Below are positions 7,473 through 15,471 of a stretch of DNA of 61,805 nucleotides, one piece after another; position 1 is the first letter of the stretch, and every line of letters begins with the position of its first letter. This DNA comes from CAYVXE01 sp964455375 (GTDB taxonomy: Bacteria; Zhuqueibacterota; Zhuqueibacteria; Oceanimicrobiales; Oceanimicrobiaceae), in assembly GCA_964455375.1 (NCBI GenBank), contig CAYVXE010000013.1:1-61805 (forward strand), written 5' to 3'. The position numbers and the translations under genes were made by a program. The notes below the pieces were generated by a model. That model worked only from the letters and a program-made list of their open reading frames with translations, did no database searches and was not told the origin of the DNA.

Positions 7473-8672
7473 TTGCTGAAAACGACTCAGGATTTTATCG
7501 ATGTTGAAGATAAATTCGGCGCGCACAATTACCATCCGCTGGACATTGTGATTTCGCATGCCGAAGGGGTGTGGGTGTACGATGTGGAAGGGAACCGGTA
7601 CATGGACTGCCTCAGTGCCTATTCTGCTGTAAATCAGGGGCACTGCCATCCTAAGATTCTTGAAGTATTTACCAAACAGGCTGCAAAAGTCACGCTGACT
7701 TCGCGAGCGTTTCGCAATGATAAATTGCCGTTGTTCGTTGAAAAATTGGCCGACTTATCGGGAATGGATATGGTGCTGCCCATGAATTCCGGCGCTGAGG
7801 CGGTTGAAACCGCTCTGAAAGCGGCGAGAAAATGGGGTTACAAAGTGAAAGGTATTCCCAAAGACCAGGCCGAAATTATCGTATTCAATAATAATTTCCA
7901 CGGCAGAACCACCACCATCGTCGGGTTTTCTTCTGAGGAACAGTACAAAGACGGTTTTGGTCCATTCACTCCCGGATTTAAACTTTTGCCGTTCGGCGAT
8001 GCGCAGGCCGTCAGAGAAGCCATTACGCCAAACACCTGCGCTGTCTTAATCGAGCCGATTCAGGGCGAAGCCGGCATCTTAATTCCACCTGACGGCTACC
8101 TTCAAGACATTGAAAAAATGTGCAGCGACAATAACGTGCTTTTCATGACCGATGAAATTCAAAGCGGTCTTGGACGTGCGGGGAAACTCTTTGCCTTTCA
8201 GCACGACGACGTGCATCCGGACGTCATCATCATCGGTAAAGCGCTTTCCGGCGGGTTTATGCCGGTTTCGGCTGTCCTGGCGAATAAAGAGGTTCTCGGT
8301 GTTTTTCAGCCCGGCGATCATGGCAGCACCTTTGGAGGGAATCCGCTGGCCTGTGCCGTGGCAATTGCCGCACTGGATGTTTTACTTGAAGAAAACCTCA
8401 TCGAAAAAGCCACGACGCTGGGTAACTATTTTATGGATAAATTAAGAACAATTCAGAACACACATATTTTAGACGTGCGTGGCAAAGGATTGTTTATCGG
8501 CGTTGAGCTGGATGAAAAGGCCCGTCCCTATTGTGAGGCGTTAAAAGAAGAAGGATTGCTCTGCAAAGAAACCCATGAAAATGTCATTCGTTTTGCGCCG
8601 CCGCTGGTCATTACGGAAGAGGAAATTGACTGGGCGTTTGAGCGGATTAAAATCGTTTTGGAAACTGAATAA
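7473..8672 (+). CDS. rocD: Ornithine--oxo-acid aminotransferase
   Basis: A class-III PLP aminotransferase (399 aa) that transfers the delta-amino group of ornithine to 2-oxoglutarate, giving glutamate semialdehyde for proline or glutamate synthesis. Visible motifs are NYHPLDIV, MNSGAEAVETALK, the PLP-contacting FMTDEIQSGLGR and the Schiff-base lysine in IIGKALSGGFMPVSA (about K256). The open frame reaches back to a TTG at 7455, but the TTG at 7473 sits 7 nt after AAGGAGGG (7458-7465) and is the better start. No arginase or proline gene is adjacent. A strong terminator follows. Confidence 0.92.
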   Translation: MLKTTQDFIDVEDKFGAHNYHPLDIVISHAEGVWVYDVEGNRYMDCLSAYSAVNQGHCHPKILEVFTKQAAKVTLTSRAFRNDKLPLFVEKLADLSGMDMVLPMNSGAEAVETALKAARKWGYKVKGIPKDQAEIIVFNNNFHGRTTTIVGFSSEEQYKDGFGPFTPGFKLLPFGDAQAVREAITPNTCAVLIEPIQGEAGILIPPDGYLQDIEKMCSDNNVLFMTDEIQSGLGRAGKLFAFQHDDVHPDVIIIGKALSGGFMPVSAVLANKEVLGVFQPGDHGSTFGGNPLACAVAIAALDVLLEENLIEKATTLGNYFMDKLRTIQNTHILDVRGKGLFIGVELDEKARPYCEALKEEGLLCKETHENVIRFAPPLVITEEEIDWAFERIKIVLETE

Positions 8673-8694
8673 TTGAACGTATCTTTACGGCTTT

Positions 8695-8732
8695 AAAGCA
8701 AGGTAAAGAGATTTTTGCCTTGCTTTTTTTTT
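8695..8732 (+). terminator. Rho-independent terminator after rocD
   Basis: A stem of AAAGCAAGGTAAA pairing with TTTGCCTTGCTTT (one G-T pair), closed by a short loop and followed by a run of T. It lies 22 nt after the rocD stop. Confidence 0.9.
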
Positions 8733-8774
8733 GCGATAAGGATATATTATTTTTAAATTTTATGTACTTTTTTG

Positions 8775-8946
8775 TAACTATTCGGCCTCTAAGTCTCCCC
8801 GCCTGCTGCGGGCAGGTAAGACTCAAAAGACAAAAACGATGAACAAATATATTTCAGGTCAAAAGGGGTATTAAAAGATTTATCATATAAACTTGAAGCC
8901 TTTCCTGCCAGAGGCAGGCGGGAAGTCTTTGTGGCTAAATAGGAAC
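8775..8946. repeat. Dispersed repeat family C, copy 1 (MITE-like)
   Basis: Holds a hairpin CCTGCTGCGGGCAGG at about 8802-8816 and a second CCTGCCAGAGGCAGG near 8899-8913. The outer ends GTAACTATTCGGCCTCTAAG and the reverse complement of TTTGTGGCTAAATAGGAAC are imperfect inverted repeats. The block 8788-8838 is, inverted, nearly identical to 25012-25068. It fills most of the 371-nt rocD-tolQ spacer, where no gene is seen. Confidence 0.65.
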
Positions 8947-9043
8947 ACTTTTTTTCGTTTAAGATTTTGACTATTTGGAACTTCCTTAAACAGCGTGTGT
9001 AAAAAGTTTAATAATATTTTCCCAAGACGTGGAGCATGATTTT

Positions 9044-9823
9044 ATGGAAATCCTTTCTTTCGCTGCGGTTGCGCCTCTTTTCACATTTCAACAACAAACG
9101 CTTCCTCAACAGAATACTCTTGATTTGGTTTTAAATGCCAGTATCGTGGCAAAAGTTGTTTTGGGGATTTTATTTGTTTTTTCATTGATTTCATGGGCGA
9201 TCATTTTTGACAAACTGCGGATCTTTCGGCGGGTGCGAAAAGATTCGGAAAAATTTATGAAACTCTTTGAGAAGAGAAAACATGTGCGGGAGATTTTGCA
9301 GGCGAGTAAATCGTTTGCCGCTAACCCGTTCGCAGCAGTGTTCAAAGAGGCATATTGGATTTTCAATAAAAATGAAGGCACCTATTCCGGTCAACCGCTT
9401 GCGGGTAGTGGCATGGATTTGTTGCGGGAACAAAAACAAAAAATCAACCATTCCTCCAGCGATTTAGTGCGTGTGTTTGATTCTGCCGCCAGCAAAGAAA
9501 TGTTGCAACTGGAGAAGAACATGGTTTTTCTTGCCACGACATCCAGCGTTAGCCCGTTTTTTGGTCTGTTTGGCACCGTCTGGGGAATCATGAGTGCGTT
9601 CCTCGCCGTTGGATATACCGGATCGGCTGATATCAGTGTGGTGGCTCCCGGCATTGCGGAAGCGCTGATCACCACGGTTGCGGGGTTGGGTGCTGCCATC
9701 CCGGCTTTGATCGCTTACAATTACTTTGTGAATAAGTTAAAGCGTCTCAGTGCAGAGTTAGAGATTTTTTACTCAAATCTCATCGAAGCGTTTGTAAAAA
9801 AGGAAGGGCATGAAGTCAGGTAG
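9044..9823 (+). CDS. tolQ: TolQ, proton channel subunit of the Tol-Pal system
   Basis: A 259-aa inner-membrane protein of the MotA/TolQ/ExbB family. An N-terminal membrane helix (residues 30-55) is followed by a cytoplasmic region, then two helices around MVFLATTSSVSPFFGLFGTV and GIAEALITTVAGLGAAIPAL, the conserved pore-lining segments. With TolR it converts proton motive force into movement of TolA during envelope constriction. The frame is open from a GTG at 9029, but the ATG at 9044 has a GGAG box 9 nt upstream and is preferred. The stop overlaps the start of tolR by 14 nt, so they are coupled. Confidence 0.93.
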   Translation: MEILSFAAVAPLFTFQQQTLPQQNTLDLVLNASIVAKVVLGILFVFSLISWAIIFDKLRIFRRVRKDSEKFMKLFEKRKHVREILQASKSFAANPFAAVFKEAYWIFNKNEGTYSGQPLAGSGMDLLREQKQKINHSSSDLVRVFDSAASKEMLQLEKNMVFLATTSSVSPFFGLFGTVWGIMSAFLAVGYTGSADISVVAPGIAEALITTVAGLGAAIPALIAYNYFVNKLKRLSAELEIFYSNLIEAFVKKEGHEVR

Positions 9824-10208
9824 ATACACAAATCTTTCCGAAATCAATGTCACAAATCTGGTGGACGTAACATTGGTTTTGCTCATCGTTTTCATGATAA
9901 CCGCGCCGCTCCTGCGCTCCGGAATGCAGGTGGAGTTGCCGCAAACGGTGGCGAAAGAGATCGATCCGAAAAACGCCATTCAATTGACCGTCTCCAAAAC
10001 CGGAGATATCTTTTGGGAAAAGGAAAAAATTTCTTTAGTGGATTTACAGGAACGTTTAAAAAAGCGCAAGCTATCGAATCGACTGAAGCCGATTTTATTA
10101 CAGGGGGACAAAGAAGCTTTATACGGTAGAATTATCGATGTCATGGACATGATGAAAGAGTTGGAAATTAAACAGGTCGGCCTGGTTCTGAAGCCGAAAC
10201 AGCGATGA
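9810..10208 (+). CDS. tolR: TolR/ExbD family protein
   Basis: A 132-aa single-span protein. The transmembrane helix NLVDVTLVLLIVFMITAPLL contains the conserved protonatable aspartate. A periplasmic domain follows, with the typical VELPQ start and LLQGDKEALYGRIIDVMD end. It forms the stator with TolQ. It overlaps tolQ by 14 nt and is followed after 7 nt by the tolA/tonB-like gene. Order and length match Tol systems. Confidence 0.93.
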   Translation: MKSGRYTNLSEINVTNLVDVTLVLLIVFMITAPLLRSGMQVELPQTVAKEIDPKNAIQLTVSKTGDIFWEKEKISLVDLQERLKKRKLSNRLKPILLQGDKEALYGRIIDVMDMMKELEIKQVGLVLKPKQR

Positions 10209-10215
10209 TTGTGTG

Positions 10216-10854
10216 ATGAAAATTAATTTGTTATTCTCTTTTGGGTTGCACGGGTTGTTGGTAGCCGTGCTTCTGTTCGGCCGTAGCGGTCATGCGAGTT
10301 TTGAAGGCTATCCGGTTATCATGCCGGTCGAATTGGTGAAAATTGAGCCGGTGTCGTTCAAAGCTCCTGAAGTGGAAAGACTGCTTCCTCGAAAGAAAAT
10401 TTTGAAACCGCAGCCTAAAAAGTTGGAGGGCGTCACGGTTGAAAAAAAGAAGATTGAAGAAGAACCCAGGGAGGAACGGCCGGCAGTGCAGGTAGAAAAA
10501 CCGGAAAAATCCAATGCCGGAAAATCCTCGATTGGCGGACAGGATATTCAGTTAGACGTGGAGGAGTTTCCGTTTTCTTACTATCTGGCTATTGTGCAGT
10601 CACGGATTCAAGCGAACTGGGAACCGCCGGTTAACCCTTCCCGTCGTGCCTGGAAAAAACGCACGGTGGTACATTTTCGCATTCAAAGAAATGGTAGAAT
10701 TACAGATATTCGCATTTTGGATGGTTCCGGAGATTATTTGTATGATCAGTCGTGCTTACGTGCCGTAACTTTGGCGAATCCATTGCCGCCGCTGCCATTC
10801 GACTTTTCAAAACAGTCTCTCGGGGTTGGTTTTGCGTTTAAACAGGGATCGTAA
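10216..10854 (+). CDS. tolA: TolA/TonB-like energy transducer
   Basis: A 212-aa protein with one N-terminal membrane helix (LLFSFGLHGLLVAVLLFG), a Pro/Lys/Glu-rich linker (residues 40-100) and a C-terminal TonB-like domain from about residue 120, with VVHFRIQRNGRITDIRILDG and a final LPPLPFDF. It should link TolQR to outer-membrane Pal through the periplasm. It lacks the long helical domain of E. coli TolA (421 aa) and looks more like TonB; position between tolR and tolB argues for the TolA role. The C-terminal coding region overlaps the open frame leading into tolB. Confidence 0.82.
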   Translation: MKINLLFSFGLHGLLVAVLLFGRSGHASFEGYPVIMPVELVKIEPVSFKAPEVERLLPRKKILKPQPKKLEGVTVEKKKIEEEPREERPAVQVEKPEKSNAGKSSIGGQDIQLDVEEFPFSYYLAIVQSRIQANWEPPVNPSRRAWKKRTVVHFRIQRNGRITDIRILDGSGDYLYDQSCLRAVTLANPLPPLPFDFSKQSLGVGFAFKQGS

Positions 10855-10864
10855 TTTCGAACAG

Positions 10865-12175
10865 ATGAACGTCTATTTTGAGAGTAAGAGGAATTTGGTT
10901 TGGCTGTTGTTTATCACGATGGGGATGACATTCTCCCCGCAGTCGGTACAGAGCCAAACGGATGTCTATCTGGAAATTTATGCGAGAACATTTCAGAGAC
11001 TTGAAATCGATCTGTATCCTGTTGTGGGACAATCTGTGGGTCGTGATTCGGAAGTTTTAACCGGCATGATCTCTGAAGTGTTGAAAAACGATCTTTGGAT
11101 GTCCGGTTATTTTAAAGTAAATTTAAAGCAGGGAACGCCGCCGCAGCCCACAAACAATCGAAGGACTGACGGCACTTCCGGAAATGCCCTGGCTTATGTG
11201 AGCGGTACGTTTCGGGCTAATAGGGGAGACGTGAGCATTGTGCCGGTTTTAGCAGACCGAAACACCGGCAAGACGATTTTGCGCAAAGAGTATAACGGTT
11301 CCATAGACCAGAGTCGGTATCTTGTACACAAAATTGCCGATGATATTGTGTTCAGACTCACGGGTGAAGGCGGCATCGCCAGAACAAAAATTGCGTATGT
11401 GCGAGAGCTGCAAAACGGTCATAAAGAAATTGCTTTGATGGATTACGACGGCTACCATGCAAAGACCATCACCAGAGACAAAAGTATTGATCTGTCTCCG
11501 GCCTGGTCTCCGGATGGCTCGCAAATATGTTATCTGTCTTATAAAGAGGACAACCCTAATTTATTTATTTACAATTTGAAAGCACAAAAACAGTTTAAAA
11601 TATCGGGATTACCGGGGTTGAATGCATCGCCGGCATGGTCCCCTGACGGAGAAAAAATTGTGTTGACCCTGTCGAAAGACGGCAATGCAGAGATTTACCT
11701 GTTGCAACTGGAGAAAAAGAAATATCGACGGCTTACATATAATCGTGCCATTGACGCGTCACCAGCCTGGTCGCCGTCAAATCAGGAAATCGTTTTCACC
11801 TCCGATCGTTCGGGTTCGCCACAGGTTTATATAATGGATGCAGACGGTCTGAATACCCGGCGCCTGACCTGGGAGGGGAGTTACAACGATTCTCCGGTTT
11901 GGTCGCCGCGGGGCGATAAAATAGCGTACGTCTCCAGGACGGATTCCGGCTTTGATATTTACACGATCGATGTCGATGGTGAGAATCGGATGCGTTTGAC
12001 CGACAGCAGCGGCAGTAATGAAGACCCTGCATGGTCGCCCAACGGGTATTCTTTGATTTTCAGTTCCACAAGGAACGGACAAAAAGCCTTATATTCTATG
12101 TTTTGGGATGGCGCGGATCAGAAGAAGCTCACCTCTGATGTGGTGAGTTATTTACCGGCCTGGTCAACAAGATAG
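10865..12175 (+). CDS. tolB: TolB, periplasmic beta-propeller of the Tol-Pal system
   Basis: A protein of about 436 aa with an N-terminal signal (WLLFITMGMTFSPQSVQSQ), a TolB N-terminal domain (residues 30-160; LRKEYNGS, VHKIADDIVFRLTGE) and a six-bladed propeller made of PD40 repeats. Each blade carries a PAWSPDG-type motif: PAWSPDGSQI, PAWSPDGEKI, PAWSPSNQEI, PVWSPRGDKI, PAWSPNGYSL. TolB contacts Pal and TolA. An in-frame GTG-type start lies 13 codons upstream inside tolA, but only the ATG at 10865 puts the signal peptide at the N-terminus. Confidence 0.93.
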   Translation: MNVYFESKRNLVWLLFITMGMTFSPQSVQSQTDVYLEIYARTFQRLEIDLYPVVGQSVGRDSEVLTGMISEVLKNDLWMSGYFKVNLKQGTPPQPTNNRRTDGTSGNALAYVSGTFRANRGDVSIVPVLADRNTGKTILRKEYNGSIDQSRYLVHKIADDIVFRLTGEGGIARTKIAYVRELQNGHKEIALMDYDGYHAKTITRDKSIDLSPAWSPDGSQICYLSYKEDNPNLFIYNLKAQKQFKISGLPGLNASPAWSPDGEKIVLTLSKDGNAEIYLLQLEKKKYRRLTYNRAIDASPAWSPSNQEIVFTSDRSGSPQVYIMDADGLNTRRLTWEGSYNDSPVWSPRGDKIAYVSRTDSGFDIYTIDVDGENRMRLTDSSGSNEDPAWSPNGYSLIFSSTRNGQKALYSMFWDGADQKKLTSDVVSYLPAWSTR

Positions 12176-12288
12176 TGTGCCTGAGTTCTGATTGGAAAAC
12201 TCTTCTGCCATTTCGATCCGGCGGTCGCCGGATTCGGAATAACACAAAGGGTTATCATAAAAAAAGGAATTAGTTTAAGGAGAAAAAT

Positions 12289-12828
12289 ATGGCGAATAAA
12301 AAAAAGTATTCTTATTTTATTTTGCTCGTTGGAATTATGATTTATGTTGGATGCGGTGGCAGCCGTAAAGAACAACCTGAATTTGAACCCAATCCGTTTC
12401 CGGAAGTAGATTCAACAAGTTTCAATGAACCGCAGGAAGCACCGCAAGAAAAATTGGAAGTAACCAAGGAAGAAGAGCCTGCCGATGAAGTTCTCCGGTT
12501 TTTTACCGTACATTTCGACTTTGATAAATCTTCTTTAACCTCTGAATCCCGGGCCATCTTGGCTGAAAACGGCAGGACTTTGCTGGCGCATCCTGAAATA
12601 AAAATTCGCATCGAAGGGCATTGTGATGAACGAGGGACCGTTGAATATAATTTGGCGCTTGGTGAACGCCGGGCTATGGCTGTACGAAATTATTTAATTA
12701 ACTATGGTGTTCAGGCCGATCGTATGACGATCATCAGCTACGGCAAAGAGCGCCCCATTGACCCGCGCCATACGCCGGAAGCCTGGGCTCAGAATCGCCG
12801 CGCAGAATTTGTTAATTTGACGCAATAA
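12289..12828 (+). CDS. pal: Peptidoglycan-associated lipoprotein Pal
   Basis: A 179-aa outer-membrane lipoprotein. The signal peptide ends in a lipobox with the acylated cysteine at C22 (YVGCGG). An acidic linker (residues 30-70) leads to an OmpA-like peptidoglycan-binding domain: VHFDFDKSSL, IRIEGHCDERGTVEYN and NRRAEF. It anchors the outer membrane to peptidoglycan and pairs with TolB. The ATG follows AAGGAGAAAAAT. It sits 113 nt after tolB and 10 nt before cpoB. Confidence 0.95.
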   Translation: MANKKKYSYFILLVGIMIYVGCGGSRKEQPEFEPNPFPEVDSTSFNEPQEAPQEKLEVTKEEEPADEVLRFFTVHFDFDKSSLTSESRAILAENGRTLLAHPEIKIRIEGHCDERGTVEYNLALGERRAMAVRNYLINYGVQADRMTIISYGKERPIDPRHTPEAWAQNRRAEFVNLTQ

Positions 12829-12838
12829 GGGTAGAAAT

Positions 12839-13633
12839 ATGTTTTTGAAAAAAAAAAGAAGCAGCAGTGGATTTTTATTTTCCATTATTATTGTTGTTTT
12901 GTTCGCCGGATGTGCATCGACGAAGAGAATCAGTTCCCAGCAAAGCGAGCTGGATAATTTAAAACGGGAAATTGCTTTTCTTAAAGATCAGAATTCCAAA
13001 AATCAGCGGGAGCTGGAAGACCTGTCGAATCGCATCGCTAAATTCGAAAGCAGTACACACTCGGAAAAGGCCGATTGGGCCAGTGAATTTGAAGATCTCC
13101 GTCAGCAATTGGATGCGGTGAAAGGGCAGTTTGAAGATATTAATTATCGTATTACCGCACTCAGTCAACGCGGCACTATTCCCGGCGTGAGAAATTCTCA
13201 GAAAGAGCCGGTCATGGCCGATTCAACCGTGAGTCGTAGTGATCAATCGCGTCTTTCCGATGACTCGCGCGAGTTGTATAATACGGCCTACCGTGATTTG
13301 ATTCGTGGGAATTACCAACTGGCTTTGCATGGTTTCCGTCAATTTATGCAACAATATCCGAACACGGATTTGTCGGATAATGCACAGTATTGGCTTGGAG
13401 AAGTCTTTTATGCACAGGGGCGCTATGCCGATGCCATACAGCAGTTTGAGAAAGTTCTGAAATGGTACCGTACCGGTGATAAAACGCCGTCTGCCATGTT
13501 AAAAATTGGCTATGCGTATTTTAATATGAATGAAACCGAACAGGGTAAATTGTACCTCGAAGAAGTGATTAAAGATTATCCCGATTCAGATGAAGCCAAT
13601 TTGGCGAAGGGCCGTTTGGCTGCTTTGAAATAA
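12839..13633 (+). CDS. cpoB: Tol-Pal system protein CpoB (YbgF), lipoprotein form
   Basis: A 264-aa protein. The N-terminus has a lipobox with C25 (LFAGCAST), which differs from the soluble periplasmic E. coli CpoB. A coiled coil (residues 30-105; QQSELDNLKREIAFLKDQ) is followed by three TPR-like repeats from residue 145 (YNTAYRDLIRGNYQLALHGF, AQYWLGEVFYAQGRYADAI, MLKIGYAYFNM). In other bacteria it coordinates Tol-Pal with peptidoglycan synthesis. It is the last tol gene. Its last 25 codons occur again as a headless remnant at 14271-14345. Confidence 0.92.
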   Translation: MFLKKKRSSSGFLFSIIIVVLFAGCASTKRISSQQSELDNLKREIAFLKDQNSKNQRELEDLSNRIAKFESSTHSEKADWASEFEDLRQQLDAVKGQFEDINYRITALSQRGTIPGVRNSQKEPVMADSTVSRSDQSRLSDDSRELYNTAYRDLIRGNYQLALHGFRQFMQQYPNTDLSDNAQYWLGEVFYAQGRYADAIQQFEKVLKWYRTGDKTPSAMLKIGYAYFNMNETEQGKLYLEEVIKDYPDSDEANLAKGRLAALK

Positions 13634-13688
13634 TTTGTGATGGTTTTCCTGTTCGCATTCTTCACGACGATGAATGATTCGGGTCAAC

Positions 13689-13717
13689 TATTTGTTAAAT
13701 TTAGAAACAACGATAAG
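13689..13717 (+). promoter_or_regulatory. Candidate promoter segment shared by the two ccmH genes
   Basis: This 29-nt block and 14438-14466 differ at two positions and both end just before the ribosome-binding site of a ccmH gene. Both contain TATTTGTTAAATTTA. They are best explained as the promoter region carried along in the tandem duplication; promoter function is inferred. Confidence 0.4.
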
Positions 13718-13737
13718 CCTCAAAAAGGAGGTTGACT

Positions 13738-14238
13738 ATGCAATTTAGAAATTCAATATATCTGTTTTTGATATTTGTTTTGGGCTTTTGCGGCCCAGTA
13801 ATTGGTCAAACGCAGAAGGCAAATCTTAGTGATATTGAGAAAAGTTTGGTCTGCTTGTGCGGTTGTAATTTGACTTTGGAGGCCTGCCAGGCTTCTATGT
13901 CATGTGAAACTTCTGAAAAACTCAAGAATGAAGCGGCAGGTTACCTTCAAAAGGGAATGAATAAAGATGACGTGATTGCTGCTTTTGTGAACGAGTACGG
14001 TGAGCAAATTTTAGCCACACCGTCGCAGAAAACACTCCTGGGAAAACTTGCATACTGGCTTATTCCGATTTCAATGGTTTTTGGGCTTGCGATTGTTGTG
14101 GTGTCTTTGAAGCACCTGACCGGGAAAAAACATGCCCTTCCGGAACAAAAGGCGGAAGAACCCGTGGAAGTGGGAAAAGAGGCACCGGTTTCTGACTTGG
14201 ATGATCTGGTAGAAAGGGAACTGGAAGAACTCGACTGA
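13738..14238 (+). CDS. ccmH: CcmH-like cytochrome c maturation protein, CLCGC type
   Basis: A 166-aa protein with a signal peptide, a CcmH-type redox motif in SLVCLCGCNLTLEAC (about residues 38-52), the family block GYLQKGMNKDDVIAAFVNEY, one C-terminal membrane helix (LAYWLIPISMVFGLAIVVVS) and an acidic cytoplasmic tail. CcmH/NrfF proteins reduce apocytochrome c cysteines before heme ligation. The ATG at 13738 follows AAGGAGG at a good distance; a TTG six nt earlier is unlikely. The C-terminal half is nearly identical in DNA to the next ccmH copy, while the N-terminal half is unrelated at the DNA level. Confidence 0.85.
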   Translation: MQFRNSIYLFLIFVLGFCGPVIGQTQKANLSDIEKSLVCLCGCNLTLEACQASMSCETSEKLKNEAAGYLQKGMNKDDVIAAFVNEYGEQILATPSQKTLLGKLAYWLIPISMVFGLAIVVVSLKHLTGKKHALPEQKAEEPVEVGKEAPVSDLDDLVERELEELD

Positions 14239-14241
14239 GGC

Positions 14242-14345
14242 ATGCCCAAACGCTCGCGAATGCATACCAGGAAGAAGTGATTAAAGATTATCCGAATTCA
14301 GATGAAGCAAATATAGCCAAAGGCCGTCTGGCTGTTATGAAATAA
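14242..14345 (+). pseudogene. Chimeric duplication junction: alaX start fused to cpoB tail
   Basis: Positions 14242-14268 match the first nine codons of the AlaX gene (14996-15022) with one mismatch. Two bases later, 14271-14345 match the last 25 codons of cpoB (from 13559), encoding EEVIKDYPNSDEANIAKGRL and so on to the same stop TAA and a shared TTTGTGA. The two parts are in different frames: the alaX start runs into a stop after 12 codons and the cpoB tail has no start. It is the scar of a tandem duplication of the cpoB-3'-end/ccmH/alaX-start unit. Confidence 0.88.
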
Positions 14346-14476
14346 TTTGTGATTATCTAAACCAAAGTATACATAAATTTTAACCGCAATGCCTTCATAT
14401 TTTGCATCCTTTGCAAATATGAATTATTTGGATTAAATATTTGTTAAATTTAAAAACAATGATAAGGAGATAAAAA

Positions 14477-14992
14477 ATGACAGGATTCAATAAATGGCAG
14501 GTTTTGTTTTTACCGTTTGTCATCATGCTCTTTTTGGTGAACGCCGCCCTACCGGACGAGCTAACTCCGGAGCAAAAAAAACTGAAAGCGGACTTAGAGG
14601 GTAGCTTGATTGCGCCATGCTGTTGGTCGCAGACTGTGGATAAACACGATTCACAAGCAGCCGAAGACGTTCGGGAACAAATCACAGAATTGATTTTAAA
14701 AGGGGAAAATAAACAGGAAATACTCGACTATTTCGTGGCGCAGCCGCAATATGGCGAGCGAATTTTAGCTACACCGTCGCAGAAAACACTCCTGGGAAAA
14801 CTTGCGTATTGGCTTATTCCGGTTTACATTGTTTTTGGGCTTGCGATTGTTGTGGTGTCTTTGAAGCACCTGACCGGGAAAAAACATGCCCTTCCGGAAC
14901 AAAAGGCGGAAGAACCCGTGGAAGTGGGAAAAGAGGCACCGGTTTCTGACTTGGATGATCTGGTAGAAAGAGAGCTGAAAGAACTCGACTGA
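14477..14992 (+). CDS. ccmH: CcmH-like cytochrome c maturation protein, APCCW type
   Basis: A 171-aa protein with a signal peptide and a variant redox motif IAPCCWSQTVDKHDS (from about residue 50), then ITELILKGENKQEILDYFV, a C-terminal membrane helix and an acidic tail. The APCCW form is known among CcmH homologues outside the proteobacteria. The start follows an AAGGAG site. From the LATPSQKTLLGKLAYWLIP segment to the stop it matches the upstream ccmH almost base for base: 14831-14970 is identical to 14077-14216. The two proteins may act as a pair or on different apocytochromes; that is inference. No other ccm genes are in the window. Confidence 0.83.
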   Translation: MTGFNKWQVLFLPFVIMLFLVNAALPDELTPEQKKLKADLEGSLIAPCCWSQTVDKHDSQAAEDVREQITELILKGENKQEILDYFVAQPQYGERILATPSQKTLLGKLAYWLIPVYIVFGLAIVVVSLKHLTGKKHALPEQKAEEPVEVGKEAPVSDLDDLVERELKELD

Positions 14993-14995
14993 AGC

Positions 14996-15451
14996 ATGCC
15001 CAAGCGCTCGCGAATGCATACCGCCGAACACATTTTGTCGGCGGTGATGCGCCTCCATTATCACGCCCAGCGTAACCTTGAATTTCATCTAAATGAAAAG
15101 AAAACAAAATGCGACTATGACGTGCCCGGTGATTTTGGCGACAGGGATATTCGGCAAATCGAATCTCTGGTCAATGCAGAGATTGCACGAAATCATCGGG
15201 TTACATTTCTTGTTTTAAAACGGGATGAGGCGGCAGGTTACGATCTGTGGAAAGTTCCTGAAGATGCCGAAAACATCCGCATCTTTAAAATCGGTGACTT
15301 TGATGCGCAGCCCTGCGGCGGACCGCATGTTTCCACCACCGCAGAAATAGGCCGGTTCGAGATCTGCAGTTATGAGAAACGGGAAAACGGTCGGGTGCGC
15401 ATTCGGTTTAAGGTGAGACAAACACAATCAACCAGCGAGGCACTTCCTTAA
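14996..15451 (+). CDS. alaX: AlaX-type alanyl-tRNA editing domain protein
   Basis: A 151-aa stand-alone relative of the AlaRS/ThrRS editing domain. The zinc-binding motifs are H8-TAE-H12 (MHTAEHILS) and CGGPHVSTT (C-x3-H), matching AlaX proteins that hydrolyse Ser- or Gly-tRNA(Ala). Between them lies the DYDVPGDFGDRDIRQIE segment. It starts 3 nt after the second ccmH stop and has no separate ribosome-binding site, so it is likely read with that gene. It is short compared with AlaX-M/L and similar to AlaX-S. It converges on leuS with a 20-nt gap. Confidence 0.8.
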   Translation: MPKRSRMHTAEHILSAVMRLHYHAQRNLEFHLNEKKTKCDYDVPGDFGDRDIRQIESLVNAEIARNHRVTFLVLKRDEAAGYDLWKVPEDAENIRIFKIGDFDAQPCGGPHVSTTAEIGRFEICSYEKRENGRVRIRFKVRQTQSTSEALP

Positions 15452-15471
15452 GGCCTAGCACTTGAGCAGGC

